Assembly: GCF_018613605.1 (NCBI RefSeq)
Contig: NZ_JAGGPU010000010.1
Span: 309,946-373,945 of the forward strand
Reading direction: 5' to 3'
Length of the DNA stretch: 64,000 nt
Source of the DNA: Pedobacter sp. ISL-64
GTDB lineage: Bacteria; Bacteroidota; Bacteroidia; Sphingobacteriales; Sphingobacteriaceae
A program made the position numbers and the translations under genes. The notes below the pieces were generated by a model. It was not told the DNA's origin, did no database searches, and saw only the letters and a list, made by a program, of their open reading frames with translations. This document shows positions 19,207 through 29,496 of the stretch, piece by piece; position 1 is the stretch's first letter, and the number at the start of each line of letters is the position of its first letter.

Positions 19207-19418
19207 ATATCTAACGATTTACACAAAAAAACAAAAAATTAACAGAAAGGAGGTCACATTCTGCGCTTTAAATTATTTCCATAATCAATATCTTCCTTTA
19301 AGCATAACCAGATGTAAATAAGGCTATAATTTGTGCTTTTTGCTTTGCAATATAAATAGCGTAGTTTTCCAAAAGAATAATGATATCAATTAGGCTTCAG
19401 TTGTTATAAAATGGAAAG

Positions 19419-20297
19419 ATGAAAATAAAATTATTGCTCGTTGCTTTTTTAGGGTTCAGTATTACCCTTTCGGCACAAACAAAAAAGGCGACTAACTCGC
19501 TCTTGTGGGAAATTTCTGGTAATGGATTAAAAAAGCCTTCCTATCTATTCGGTACCCATCATTTAATAGGGGCTAAATTTGCAGATACGATGAAGGTCCT
19601 GCAGGAAAAGTTTAAATCTACCGACGCAGTAGTGGGCGAAATTGTAATGGATAGTACTATGCAAACTAAAATGGCCCCATTTTTAGTGATGAAAAATAAT
19701 ACGCTTGATAGTTTATTAACAAAGTCAGAATACAAGGAAGTAGAAGATTATTTCAAAAGCAAACAACCAGGTTTTGAATTAAAGCAATTGAACAATTTCA
19801 AGCCCGCAATGGTATCAATAATGATGATGCTTTTTGAAAGCCCAGATATGTTAAAAGATATAGGCAAAGGTATGGATGAAAGCTTTCAGAAGTATGCAAA
19901 AAAAAATGGAAAATCATTATATGGTTTGGAAACAGCTGAATATCAGGGGGCACTTTTATTTGACAGTGATCTGCAGAAACAAAAGAAAGCATTGCTAAAA
20001 TCGATCCGAGAAGTGGATAAAAGCAAACAAAAAATGGAGGAGCTGAAAACTTATTACATCACTCAGGATATAGGAAAATTAACTGAACTCTTTAAAAATC
20101 AAGACGAGGAAAACAAAGAATTTATGACCGAGCTCTTAAAAAACCGGAACAAAAGATGGTTAGATCAGCTGCCAGCCCTAATGCAGAAGCAATCGTTATT
20201 TATTGCGGTTGGAGCGGGTCATTTAGTGGGTACTGAAGGCTTGATAAAAGGGTTGCAGCTTAAAGGTTACATTTTAAAGCCAGTAGCAACTAATTAA
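19419..20297 (+). CDS. TraB/GumN family protein
   Basis: A secreted protein of 292 residues with a signal peptide ending near residue 20 (LSAQ). The TraB/GumN (Tiki-like) fold is marked by LLWEISGNGLKKPSYLFGTH near the start and by FIAVGAGHLVGTEGLIKGL near the end. The GTHH and GAGH histidines correspond to the conserved metal or active-site positions of the Tiki protease-like family. A protease role is known for the animal relatives only; the bacterial role is not settled. It precedes the M1 peptidase gene by about 107 bp in the same direction. Confidence 0.88.
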   Translation: MKIKLLLVAFLGFSITLSAQTKKATNSLLWEISGNGLKKPSYLFGTHHLIGAKFADTMKVLQEKFKSTDAVVGEIVMDSTMQTKMAPFLVMKNNTLDSLLTKSEYKEVEDYFKSKQPGFELKQLNNFKPAMVSIMMMLFESPDMLKDIGKGMDESFQKYAKKNGKSLYGLETAEYQGALLFDSDLQKQKKALLKSIREVDKSKQKMEELKTYYITQDIGKLTELFKNQDEENKEFMTELLKNRNKRWLDQLPALMQKQSLFIAVGAGHLVGTEGLIKGLQLKGYILKPVATN

Positions 20298-20404
20298 ATA
20301 TTTCAATGCGTTTGTAAAAAACAAAAGAAAGGGAGCTACATTTGCGTTTTTACTTTAGCACAAATAGCTTGTTCAAAGTAAAATTAATTTGTAAAAACAT
20401 AAAA

Positions 20405-22921
20405 ATGAATAAAAAAATTATTGCCTGTGGTGTGATGCTGGCTTCTGCTTTTACTGCTAATCCACTTTTTGCACAGGATCAGCCCGTAGAAAAATCGAAC
20501 AACTTAAATGTTTACCGTGTAACTGCAACTAAAGTTAACGATCTGGTTCATACCAAACTCGATGTGTCTTTTGATTATGCAAAGCGAAACCTATACGGTA
20601 AAGAGTGGGTTACTTTAAAACCTCATTTTTATGCTACCGACTCTTTAACCCTCGATGCGCAGGGAATGGATATTAAAACCATTGCATTGGTTGGTGCAAA
20701 AGGAAATACCCCGCTTAAATATGTTTATAAAGATAATAAGCTTTATATCACCCTAAATAAGAAGTACACCAATACCGAAAAGTATACAGTGTATATTGCT
20801 TACACCGCTAAACCCGATGAATTGAAAGTAAAGGGGAGTGCTGCCATAACCGATGCTAAAGGTTTATATTTTATCAACCCGGATGGTACCGATAAAAACA
20901 AACCAACACAGATCTGGACACAAGGTGAAACTGAATCATCTTCGGCTTGGTTTCCAACTATCGATAAACCTGATCAGAAAACCACTGAAGAGATTTCAAT
21001 AACGGTAAAATCGAAATACACAACGCTTTCTAACGGAAAATTAGTGAGCCAGAAAGCCAATGCAGATGGAACAAGGACCGATACCTGGAAAATGGATCTG
21101 CCACATTCGCCATATTTATTTATGATGGCGGTTGGCGAATTCAAAATCACAAAAGATACCTATAAAGGTAAGGAAGTAAGCTATTACCTCGAACCGAAAT
21201 TTGCGCCCTATGCCAAGCAGATTTTTGGCAAAACACCTGATATGATCCAGTTTTACAGCAATTTGTTAGGGGTAGATTATCCATGGAATAAATATGCGCA
21301 GGTGGTAGCCAGAGATTACGTTTCGGGCGCAATGGAAAATACTACGGCTACTTTACATGGCGAGCAGGTACAGAAAACAGATCGCGAGTTATTGGATGAA
21401 AATGAAGAAGGAACCATTGCGCACGAGCTTTTTCACCAATGGTTTGGTGATTATGTGACCGCAGAGTCGTGGTCTAACTTAACCATGAACGAATCTTTTG
21501 CCACCTTTGGCGAAGTGATCTGGCACGGACATGATGCTGGCAAAGATGCGGAAGATAAATCACGTTATGACAAATTACAATCTTATTTAGGATCGACCAA
21601 AAAAGGAGAAAGCCCTGTTTTAGCCCGCTTTTATTATGGCGACAAGGAAGATATGTTCGATAACATCAGCTATGCTAAAGGATCGATTATTTTATATGCC
21701 CTAAAAAATCAAATGGGCGATGCCGCTTTCTACAAATCACTTAACCGTTACCTCACCACCAATGCCTTTAAAAATGGCGAAACACATCAATTGCGTTTGG
21801 CTATGGAAGAGGTTACCGGAAAAGACTGGAGCCCTTATTTTAATCAGTGGTATTACAATGGTGGCCATCCGGTTTTAAGTATCGATTATGGTTACGAAAA
21901 TGGTAAGGCAACAATTAAGGTTAAACAAACACAGGATTCGAGCGTGCAGATCTTTACACTGCCCATTAAAATTGATATTTATGCAGGAGGCAAAAAAATC
22001 AGAAAAGAAATCCTGATCAATAGCCGTGAGCAGAACTTTAGCTTCGAAGTGAGCGCTAAACCCGATTTAATCGATTTTGATGCGGATAAAATTTTAGTCG
22101 GCGAAACCAATGACAATAAAACCGCCGAAAACTATTATTTTCAATACAAAAATGCGCCCAGTTATGCCAATAGAATTGAAGCCCTGCAATTTATTATGCA
22201 AAGCAAAGCCAAAAGCGGCCAGCTGGTATTGTTAGAAGGTTTAAAAGATAAATCTGCAGATTTACGCGCTTTAAGTATTGATGGGATTAACCTGGATGAT
22301 GCTCAGATTAAAACAGCAGCTTTACCGGTTTTACTTCAGATTGCCAAAACAGATAAAAATACCGAAGCAAGATCAGCTGCAATTGTGAAATTAGCTGAAA
22401 CTGGCGATCAAGCTTACAAAACTTTAGTGTTAGCAAGTTTAAAAGATAGATCGTACAAGGTAATTGCTGCCGGTGTTGATGGTTTAGCCAAACTGGCTCC
22501 ACAAGAAAGCATCGCAGCTTTAGCATCGTTAGATGAAGATACGAAAGCACATATAGCGCCTTCTATCGCAACGTTATATATCAACGAACCAAAGGATGAG
22601 TATCAGGCATTTTATGATAACATTATGCTTACAGGTGACAGGAATAGTGTTTTTGCAGTAGTTGGCCAGTATTTTCAGTACCTGAGAGCAAACAATAATC
22701 CTGCAGTTACCGAGAAAGGTATTATGAACATTGCTGTCGCCATTGAAAGATTAAAATTACAAGCCTATTTAAATAAGCAACTTGTGGGTGCTTATACTGC
22801 AGCTGCCCAGGCTAAAACGCAACAGGCAGCAGCTTCAGGTGGCAATGCACAAGCAAACGCCAACTTAAGTAAACAAGCTGAGCTGTTTAAAAAAGGAGCA
22901 GCAGATTTAGAAAAAGAATAA
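20405..22921 (+). CDS. M1-family aminopeptidase with HEAT-like C-terminus
   Basis: This zinc aminopeptidase of 838 residues is exported: it has a signal peptide of about 24 residues (PLFAQ). The exopeptidase motif GAMEN is present. The zinc site HELFH is at residues 340-344, with the third ligand Glu363 (NESF) at the normal 18-residue spacing. A helical repeat region of HEAT type covers about 600-720. The Ala/Gln-rich tail is low-complexity. A TTG at 20342 could extend the frame, but the ATG at 20405 puts the signal peptide first. It probably degrades peptides in the periplasm. Confidence 0.94.
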   Translation: MNKKIIACGVMLASAFTANPLFAQDQPVEKSNNLNVYRVTATKVNDLVHTKLDVSFDYAKRNLYGKEWVTLKPHFYATDSLTLDAQGMDIKTIALVGAKGNTPLKYVYKDNKLYITLNKKYTNTEKYTVYIAYTAKPDELKVKGSAAITDAKGLYFINPDGTDKNKPTQIWTQGETESSSAWFPTIDKPDQKTTEEISITVKSKYTTLSNGKLVSQKANADGTRTDTWKMDLPHSPYLFMMAVGEFKITKDTYKGKEVSYYLEPKFAPYAKQIFGKTPDMIQFYSNLLGVDYPWNKYAQVVARDYVSGAMENTTATLHGEQVQKTDRELLDENEEGTIAHELFHQWFGDYVTAESWSNLTMNESFATFGEVIWHGHDAGKDAEDKSRYDKLQSYLGSTKKGESPVLARFYYGDKEDMFDNISYAKGSIILYALKNQMGDAAFYKSLNRYLTTNAFKNGETHQLRLAMEEVTGKDWSPYFNQWYYNGGHPVLSIDYGYENGKATIKVKQTQDSSVQIFTLPIKIDIYAGGKKIRKEILINSREQNFSFEVSAKPDLIDFDADKILVGETNDNKTAENYYFQYKNAPSYANRIEALQFIMQSKAKSGQLVLLEGLKDKSADLRALSIDGINLDDAQIKTAALPVLLQIAKTDKNTEARSAAIVKLAETGDQAYKTLVLASLKDRSYKVIAAGVDGLAKLAPQESIAALASLDEDTKAHIAPSIATLYINEPKDEYQAFYDNIMLTGDRNSVFAVVGQYFQYLRANNNPAVTEKGIMNIAVAIERLKLQAYLNKQLVGAYTAAAQAKTQQAAASGGNAQANANLSKQAELFKKGAADLEKE

Positions 22922-22959
22922 TGGTTAAACCGTTAGGTCCTTTAGCGGTTAAATAGAAA

Positions 22960-23008
22960 TTAACGCAAGAGGCCCGTTTGAACCAATCAAACGGGCCTCT
23001 TGCGTTAA
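22960..23008. terminator. Bidirectional hairpin terminator
   Basis: A perfect 22-bp stem (from TTAACGCAAGAGGCC to GGCCTCTTGCGTTAA) with the 5-nt loop ACCAA lies between the convergent M1 peptidase and DUF1735 genes. It has only a weak T-run but its stability suggests it stops transcription from both sides. Confidence 0.75.
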
Positions 23009-23020
23009 TTAAGTATTCTA

Positions 23021-23914
23021 TTATCTGATTGATACGTAGGTAAGGGTATCGGTAGCTGATCGGCTACTTGGACTTACCCCCCATTTGAATGAGATGTAAA
23101 AAGTTTTAGTAGCTGGATCGTAACGGCTATCGTAAGCCGGATCGTTAATCAATGTTGCATTAGCTGTACTTTTCATGGTTACCTTGTTGGTTGTAGGGTT
23201 AACATTGATCGTTAAACCATCAATACCGCCAACACCACCACCATTCGACCAAACCTGGCCAAAATCTACAGCGGTTGCACCGTTACTTGGTAAATCCTTG
23301 GTTAAGCCTTTAAAGTTTCCGCTTAATACAGGATCACCTTCTCTAAAAACATAACCCTTGAAGCTATATTTTCCATCATATCTGTTCCTTACGGCTACTT
23401 TAACCACCACAGAGCCAAATTTTTTGCTAATCACTTCTCCCGATGCATCGGTAATGGTTACTGGTAAGCCATAACCTATTGCCGGATTAAGCGCTGTGCT
23501 TACAAATTTAACCGGTACCTGTACCCTGCGTTGGTTTGCAGGAATAGTAATCGTGGTTTGCATTGTAAAAGCATTTGAAGGCACTTGTGTTAATGCCGGA
23601 TCTGAAGTGTGCGCTGCATTATAAGCTGCAAGTGCCGTCGGATCGATTGACAATGTTACCTTAATATCAGTTGCTTTTGTGCTTGATGCGGCATAATTAA
23701 TGTAAAAAAAGTAATCGCTTGCCGCATCTTGTTGGATAAGTGATGTGGTTAACGAATTCACACTACCATCGCCAACTGGCGAACCAACCGGAATTTCTAC
23801 CACAGGAGTTGTAGCTGAAAAATCGGGTTGCTCATTTTTGTTTTTTAAACAAGAAGATAGACTCATTACGCATAGCGCTGCAATAAATCCGTTAAATATA
23901 TTTTTATTTTTCAT
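23021..23914 (-). CDS. DUF1735-domain lipoprotein of a SusCD locus
   Basis: This surface or periplasmic lipoprotein of 297 residues has the lipobox SLSSC soon after its hydrophobic N-terminus. A beta-sandwich domain of the DUF1735 (BT_3987-like N-terminal) type covers about 50-160, with VTLSIDPTALAAYNAAH and TITIPANQRRVQVPVKF. The C-terminal domain is glycine-rich and ends with a DTLTYVSIR strand. The frame runs back to 23983 but that would overlap susD; the ATG at 23914 gives the lipoprotein signal and a 13-bp gap. Such proteins bind glycans or glycoproteins beside SusD; the ligand here is unknown. Confidence 0.85.
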   Translation of the reverse strand: MKNKNIFNGFIAALCVMSLSSCLKNKNEQPDFSATTPVVEIPVGSPVGDGSVNSLTTSLIQQDAASDYFFYINYAASSTKATDIKVTLSIDPTALAAYNAAHTSDPALTQVPSNAFTMQTTITIPANQRRVQVPVKFVSTALNPAIGYGLPVTITDASGEVISKKFGSVVVKVAVRNRYDGKYSFKGYVFREGDPVLSGNFKGLTKDLPSNGATAVDFGQVWSNGGGVGGIDGLTINVNPTTNKVTMKSTANATLINDPAYDSRYDPATKTFYISFKWGVSPSSRSATDTLTYVSIR

Positions 23915-23927
23915 CGTTTTAATTGAT

Positions 23928-25433
23928 TTATTTAACGTCCCAGAAAATTCTGGAAGTAAACTGGTTAATTGTACCTTCCGCAATTACATTGGCAGAGTTG
24001 GTGTTATATTCTCTTTGTGGATATAACATTCTTACCGGAATCTTCTTCGTAGTTACTGTAGAAGCAATAGAGATTGGCATATCTTTCGGAAGCTCTAAAC
24101 GTCTGTAATCCGTCCATGGCTCAATGTCATTCGTACCATTCATTGCGGCCCATTTCTGTTTGATAATCAAAGCCATTTTTTCTTCGTCAGTACCACCCCA
24201 TTTTGCAACATCCTGATCCGTAAGATAAGTTGTCGCTTCAGCCTCAGTTAAGCCTAGGTAAACGAAGTTAGCCGTCACAGCAGCTTTATAATTGCTTTCT
24301 GCGCTGCTGGTTAGGTATCCTCTTTGTGCTGCCTCAGCTTGTAAGAATAGACTCTCAAAATCGGTCATAATCGGTTGCGCTTGATCGTACGATTTTAATA
24401 CCCCTTTACCTATGCCCGACACTGTTGTAAGTGTTTGATCAAAATTAACCTCCTGACCCCAAACCAAACTTACATAAGTACTGCCTGCGCCATCGTTAAC
24501 TGTAGTGTAGAATTTACCTAATCTCGGATCGTCATTATCCTGAAGAAAGTCTAATCCATAAGTGCTGGCCAACATATAACCATGAGAAGCGGTTTTTGTG
24601 CCATCAACACCATAACCATAAACTGCCCAAAATGGGTTTTGCTTACCGGCGGTGTTTAAATAACCCGGATTGTTGGCAATGCCTTCACCAGTTCCAATAT
24701 ATCCGAATCCATTTGCGTTAATTTTTGCAATCTCATCTTTAATATATTGCGCTCTTCCGGCTATTTCAGATTGACGCAATAAGATTCTTAATTTTAAAGT
24801 GTTGGCAAATTTGCCCCATTTTTTTAAGTCTCCTTTAGCATAAATATCGGCTGCGGCATCGGCCGGAGAAACTGTTGCGGTTTTAAATAAGTTTGCTGCA
24901 GTATCCAGTTGTTTAGCCAAATCTTCGTAAATGGCCTGTGCCTTATCGTATTTCGGATTAAGGAAAGCAACCGATTTTGACGCCTGTGAATAAGGTACGT
25001 TGCCATAAAAATCTACCAGGTACTGGTAATCCCATGCTTTCATTGTTTTTGCAATGGCAATATAAAAGTTTTGACCTGCTGCTTTACTCTGTGTTTCTAA
25101 ATAGGTATAATCGTTTACATTGTCGTAAAGATTAGCCCAAAGTGTTGTAGAACCGCTCCAGTTGGTGGTAAAGTTGTACGAGCGTTCTTCGTACCAGCCA
25201 GAAACACCACCTGGTGTCATCCAGTAATTCATCCACAAAGCCGCAAAGCTGTAAAAAATAGAACCACCTGTAGTATAGGCAGCAGTATTGTTTAATGCAC
25301 CCGTTAAAACCAGCGCAGGTTTAACTGCTGTAGCGTTGTTCGGGTTATCGTTAATATCTAAAAATCCTTTTTTACATGCGCCAAGCAGTAGTACTGCCGA
25401 CACTGTAAACATATATATCAATTTCTTTTTCAT
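23928..25433 (-). CDS. SusD-like lipoprotein (SusD/RagB family, second locus)
   Basis: This lipoprotein of 501 residues starts with a signal and lipobox (LLGAC, Cys20) followed by KKGFLDINDNPNNAT, the signature of the SusD-like_2 group. The body includes AWDYQYLVDFYGNVPYSQA and EKMALIIKQKWAAMNG, as in helical SusD proteins. It follows the second susC gene by 16 bp. Members of this group often serve with DUF1735 proteins in glycoprotein or peptide uptake rather than plant polysaccharide uptake; that is family knowledge, not seen here. Confidence 0.93.
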   Translation of the reverse strand: MKKKLIYMFTVSAVLLLGACKKGFLDINDNPNNATAVKPALVLTGALNNTAAYTTGGSIFYSFAALWMNYWMTPGGVSGWYEERSYNFTTNWSGSTTLWANLYDNVNDYTYLETQSKAAGQNFYIAIAKTMKAWDYQYLVDFYGNVPYSQASKSVAFLNPKYDKAQAIYEDLAKQLDTAANLFKTATVSPADAAADIYAKGDLKKWGKFANTLKLRILLRQSEIAGRAQYIKDEIAKINANGFGYIGTGEGIANNPGYLNTAGKQNPFWAVYGYGVDGTKTASHGYMLASTYGLDFLQDNDDPRLGKFYTTVNDGAGSTYVSLVWGQEVNFDQTLTTVSGIGKGVLKSYDQAQPIMTDFESLFLQAEAAQRGYLTSSAESNYKAAVTANFVYLGLTEAEATTYLTDQDVAKWGGTDEEKMALIIKQKWAAMNGTNDIEPWTDYRRLELPKDMPISIASTVTTKKIPVRMLYPQREYNTNSANVIAEGTINQFTSRIFWDVK

Positions 25434-25449
25434 GTCTTTTTTTTAATTA

Positions 25450-28400
25450 TTAAAAGCCAATTGTTGCGGTAAAACCATAAATACGTGTTGGTGGCGTTTG
25501 GTTTAAGTTGTTAACGCCTTGCGCATTACCAGTACCCACGTTAATTTCCGGGTCGGTGTAAATGTTATCGCTTGGTCTGAACATAAATAAGTTTCTTCCG
25601 ATTAAGGCGATACTCGCGTTTTTGATAAATTTCGCTCTGCTTTGTAACCATTGTGTTGGTACCTGGTAAGCCAAAGAAAGCTCTCTGATTTTCCAGAACG
25701 CAGCACTCATTACGTAGTTAGAAGCAGTGTTATTGCGAATGCCATCAGCCCAAAACGATCCATTGCCATTAATAGTAGTGGTATTGGTGTTCGGTACAAA
25801 TACGCCTGGCGAAGTTTGGATAACTGAATTTGGATAAACGAAACGCTCGCGGGCTGCCTGTGCAGAAGTATAACTGATACCTGCAAAATCAAGCGTGCTG
25901 GCAAAACTGTTATAAAAAACGTTACCGCTGCGGTATTCTGCTACTCCTGATAAAGTGAAATTTTTAAAGGTAAAACTGGTGTTTATACCTAAAACACTGC
26001 TTGGGTTGGTTTGACCGAAATCTTTATTAATTGGGCTCGAAATCGGTAAGCCTGTGTTAGCATCAACAATAACATGTCCTTGTGGATCTGTTTGATAAGT
26101 ACTTACCTGTAAAGATGGAAAACTCTGGCCAACTACGATATAGTTGTTATCGCCAATACCCAATTGGTTTTGTCCCTGATATAATGATAATACTTTATTG
26201 GTGTTGTAAGAATAGTTTACCCCTACATTCCATCTAAAACCGTTAGCAAGGCCAATAACCGGAGCTGCATTTAAGCTAAACTCAATCCCTTTATTCTGGC
26301 CTTCACCTGTATTGATAATCGCATTGGTATAACCGGTTGTACCCGATAAATCTACCCCATTAATAATCTCCTGATCTTTTGTGTTTTGAAGATATGCCGA
26401 AGTTTCTAATGTAATGCGGTTATTTAGGAAGCCAATATCAAAGCCAATTTCTTTAGAAATGGTTTGCTCTGGTTTTAAGTTTGGATCGTATACAACGTTA
26501 TCGATAGAGTAACCAGCAGTACCGCCATAAGGGAAATTACCTGCAGGGCTGATCGTAGAAACTAATTTGTATGGATCTATCTGTACGGCATAAACTTTAG
26601 ATATACCACCACGGATTTTTAAGTTGCTGATAACCTTGCTTTCTTTTAATGCAGGAATCGCATCTGTAAGCGTTAACGCTGCATCAATTGCTGGATAGAA
26701 GAAAGAACGGTTGCTTTTTGCTAATCTCGAATCCCAGTCATTTCTACCAGAGATGTGAATGGTTAAGTAATCATGGTAAGTAGCGGTTATATCTCCAAAT
26801 ACAGCCATTTGGCGCGAGTTGCGTTCCGTTTCAGAACCTACAATTTCACCGGTACGGTTGTTAATGTTAAACAAGTTATCAACTACAAGGTTCGACCCAG
26901 ACTGAGTCATGTATTTATAGTTTTTTTGGATCACCTGCGCACCACCGATTACGGTAAATTTAAATTGATTAAACGTTTTAGTCGCGGTTGCAAGAAAATC
27001 ACCTGTGTATCTGCTTTCAAATTCATTGTAATCGCCTACTGATGATTTAATGTATTGTGTAGCAGCAGAACCTTTGCCCGAATCGTGCGCAAAATCCGAA
27101 TAGGTATAGGCGTAGTTTTTGTTTTTACCCTGCGTGTTTTTGGTACTCAAACCACCTCTTGCCATTAAGCTAATCCAATCAAGTGGTTTGTAAGTGAAGG
27201 ACAGGTTACCCAATAAATCGTCTCTTCTTTCGTTGTTACGATTTTGTTGTAAGCCAAAATAAGGACTCTGGTAGTAATCGTTGTAATAATCGTTCGGGTT
27301 ACCGTATTTCGATGTTACATCGCTATACTCGGTTAAGGGAACGTTACCCGGGGTATTAATCACGTTATTATATACCTGATTGGTACTTTTATCGTAATTT
27401 CTTTGTGTATAGTTGAATGAATAATCAGCTAAAAATTTATTTATTTTGCGTGTTCCGTTAACACGGATGGCTGTTCTGTTTGATTTATCGCCCGGAACAT
27501 AACCTTTACTGTTTACACGTTGCAGGTTGATATAAGTTGTTCCGTTTTCATTTCCGCCTGAATAGGCAATGTCGTTCTGCTCATCAATACCCGTTTCGAA
27601 GAAACTTTCTTTTTCGCCGTCTTTATAAGTATAAGGTACCATTTGATAAGTGCCATCTTCTAAAATACGCCCTAATGGTCTGATACTACCATCAAAACGT
27701 TCGCCAAAGGTCTGGTTTTCAAAGGGGGTGTATAATCCAAAACCGAAATCATCCTGAGTAGTACCGCCTCCAAACTGTGTTTGCATCTTTGGGAAGTAAC
27801 TTAAACGATTTAGTAAAGTGGAATTAGTATAAGTGATGGTACCTCCATCAGCAGATCCCCTCTTGGTACTTACAATCATTACTCCATTCGAAGCATCCGA
27901 TCCGTATAATGCGGCAGCATTTGCACCTTTTAGAATGTTTACGTTTTCAATATCGTTCGGGTTAATCGAATTTAACTGACTTAATGGTACAATAATTCCA
28001 TCCAATACCAAAAGTGCCTGGTTGTTTCCGGTAAACGATCTGTTACCACGTAATACCACCCTTACCTGATCACCAGCATCAATCTGATTATTGGCCTGGT
28101 TAATCTGTAAACCCGCAACTTTTCCCGATAAACCGGTTGCTAAGTTGGTTGGCCTGCTAGAAGTTAAAGCTTTGCCTGTTACCTGTTGTGTAGCGTAACC
28201 AATTTCTTTTGGCTTGCGTTTAATACCCAAAGCAGTAGAAATCGTAACCTCACTTAAACTTTTTGAGTCTGGCTCCAGGTTTACGTTAAAGTTTGATTGG
28301 GTACCAACAGCAATTTCTTTGGCTACAAAGCCGATATAAGAGAATTGCAGCACTTCATTTGCATTAACGCTGATGGTAAATTTTCCATCCGAACCGGTAG

Positions 28401-28560
28401 ATGTTGCTTTTTTGGTATCCTTCACACGGACACTCACCCCAGGAAGAGGTAATCCATCGTTAGATGCAACCACTTTCCCAGTAATATTTTTACTCTGGGC
28501 ATTTGCTTGTACAATGCCGAAAAATAAAAATATGAATAAACACAGTACGAGTTTTTTCAT
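25450..28560 (-). CDS. SusC/RagA-family TonB-linked transporter (second locus)
   Basis: An outer-membrane transporter of 1036 residues. The signal peptide ends near residue 21 (ANAQ). A carboxypeptidase-regulatory-like domain follows (about 24-105, GKVVASNDGLPLPGVSV). The plug domain (about 115-235) contains GLSGKVAGLQINQA, VLRGNRSFTG and ALYGSDASNGVMIVST. The barrel ends in ATIGF. It heads the operon of susC, susD and the DUF1735 gene. No sigma/anti-sigma pair or regulator lies beside it, so its regulation must come from elsewhere. Confidence 0.95.
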   Translation of the reverse strand: MKKLVLCLFIFLFFGIVQANAQSKNITGKVVASNDGLPLPGVSVRVKDTKKATSTGSDGKFTISVNANEVLQFSYIGFVAKEIAVGTQSNFNVNLEPDSKSLSEVTISTALGIKRKPKEIGYATQQVTGKALTSSRPTNLATGLSGKVAGLQINQANNQIDAGDQVRVVLRGNRSFTGNNQALLVLDGIIVPLSQLNSINPNDIENVNILKGANAAALYGSDASNGVMIVSTKRGSADGGTITYTNSTLLNRLSYFPKMQTQFGGGTTQDDFGFGLYTPFENQTFGERFDGSIRPLGRILEDGTYQMVPYTYKDGEKESFFETGIDEQNDIAYSGGNENGTTYINLQRVNSKGYVPGDKSNRTAIRVNGTRKINKFLADYSFNYTQRNYDKSTNQVYNNVINTPGNVPLTEYSDVTSKYGNPNDYYNDYYQSPYFGLQQNRNNERRDDLLGNLSFTYKPLDWISLMARGGLSTKNTQGKNKNYAYTYSDFAHDSGKGSAATQYIKSSVGDYNEFESRYTGDFLATATKTFNQFKFTVIGGAQVIQKNYKYMTQSGSNLVVDNLFNINNRTGEIVGSETERNSRQMAVFGDITATYHDYLTIHISGRNDWDSRLAKSNRSFFYPAIDAALTLTDAIPALKESKVISNLKIRGGISKVYAVQIDPYKLVSTISPAGNFPYGGTAGYSIDNVVYDPNLKPEQTISKEIGFDIGFLNNRITLETSAYLQNTKDQEIINGVDLSGTTGYTNAIINTGEGQNKGIEFSLNAAPVIGLANGFRWNVGVNYSYNTNKVLSLYQGQNQLGIGDNNYIVVGQSFPSLQVSTYQTDPQGHVIVDANTGLPISSPINKDFGQTNPSSVLGINTSFTFKNFTLSGVAEYRSGNVFYNSFASTLDFAGISYTSAQAARERFVYPNSVIQTSPGVFVPNTNTTTINGNGSFWADGIRNNTASNYVMSAAFWKIRELSLAYQVPTQWLQSRAKFIKNASIALIGRNLFMFRPSDNIYTDPEINVGTGNAQGVNNLNQTPPTRIYGFTATIGF

Positions 28561-28840
28561 AGTTTTTTAAAGTTTATTTAAGTTAATAATCCGCGAATTA
28601 CAGTTTTTATTATCACTAAATCAAAAAAAAAGAGGATTATGTTAAAAATGTTATAAATTGCGTTTAGATAGCAGCTAAAATGTTTTAGTAAATTACCTTT
28701 TATCAAGTTTAATATTGCATATCACAATGTTTTTAGTTGTTTTCTTTAGTTTGTTTTGCTTTTTGTTTCCGAATTTTTTTCTTTCAAAACGAAATAAACC
28801 GACTGAATAATTTTTTATGTTTTTAAAATAAATTATCCTC

Positions 28841-29488
28841 ATGAAAAAGTTCTTTTTATTGTTTTTTCTGGTTTGTGCTTCAATTTTTTCTTTTTCGCAA
28901 AATGTTACGGTTGGAATTGGTGCAAAACCACTTATGGTATCTGTTGCGAAAAACAACATAGAGGGAAGCCCATATTTTAATCAGGCCTATGCCGATTGTA
29001 AAATAAAAACAATTACGCAAAAAGAATTGACCGTAAAGGCTTTACGGTACAATATAGAAACACAACAGCTCGAGTACACCGAAAACAACAATGTGTATGC
29101 CATTCAAGCTTCGGTACAATCCTTTACCGCGCCCGATTCGTTAGGTAATCCGCATCATTTTACCAAAATGAAAATCGATAATGCCGTTGGCTTTTACGAA
29201 GTCGCCGTTCACGGCAACATTATGTTGTTAAAACAATATGTGGTAAAAAAAGATGTGGTCGAAGATTGGTACACCAAAAAGAAGATCACCGAATTGGTAA
29301 AGCACATTAATTACTTTACCGGTAAAAACGGTACGATTCAAAAGTTAACCCCATCTACAAAGAATATTGCCAATGCTTTAGCAAACAAAAAAGAGGAGGT
29401 GTTGGCATTTATCAAAAACGAGCAATTAGAACCCAAACAAGATCAGGATCTGGTTAAAATATTTGAATACTACAACAGCTTAAATTAA
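28841..29488 (+). CDS. Secreted protein of unknown function
   Basis: A 215-residue protein with a clear signal peptide (about 1-20, ending SFSQN). The mature part begins NVTVGIGAKPL and holds alternating strands and Lys/Thr-rich segments, ending in a helical, charged region (IKNEQLEPKQDQDLVKIFEYY). I recognise no family. The start lies 280 bp from the divergent second susC gene, so they share an intergenic region. The 3-prime end is only 8 bp from the convergent neighbour. Confidence 0.7.
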   Translation: MKKFFLLFFLVCASIFSFSQNVTVGIGAKPLMVSVAKNNIEGSPYFNQAYADCKIKTITQKELTVKALRYNIETQQLEYTENNNVYAIQASVQSFTAPDSLGNPHHFTKMKIDNAVGFYEVAVHGNIMLLKQYVVKKDVVEDWYTKKKITELVKHINYFTGKNGTIQKLTPSTKNIANALANKKEEVLAFIKNEQLEPKQDQDLVKIFEYYNSLN

Positions 29489-29496
29489 GCTGGCGT

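Noticed and set aside
28693..28959. Open frame of 88 codons on the minus strand
   Set aside because: It overlaps the start and signal peptide of the secreted protein gene at 28841 and is Lys/Asn/Phe-rich only because the DNA is AT-rich.
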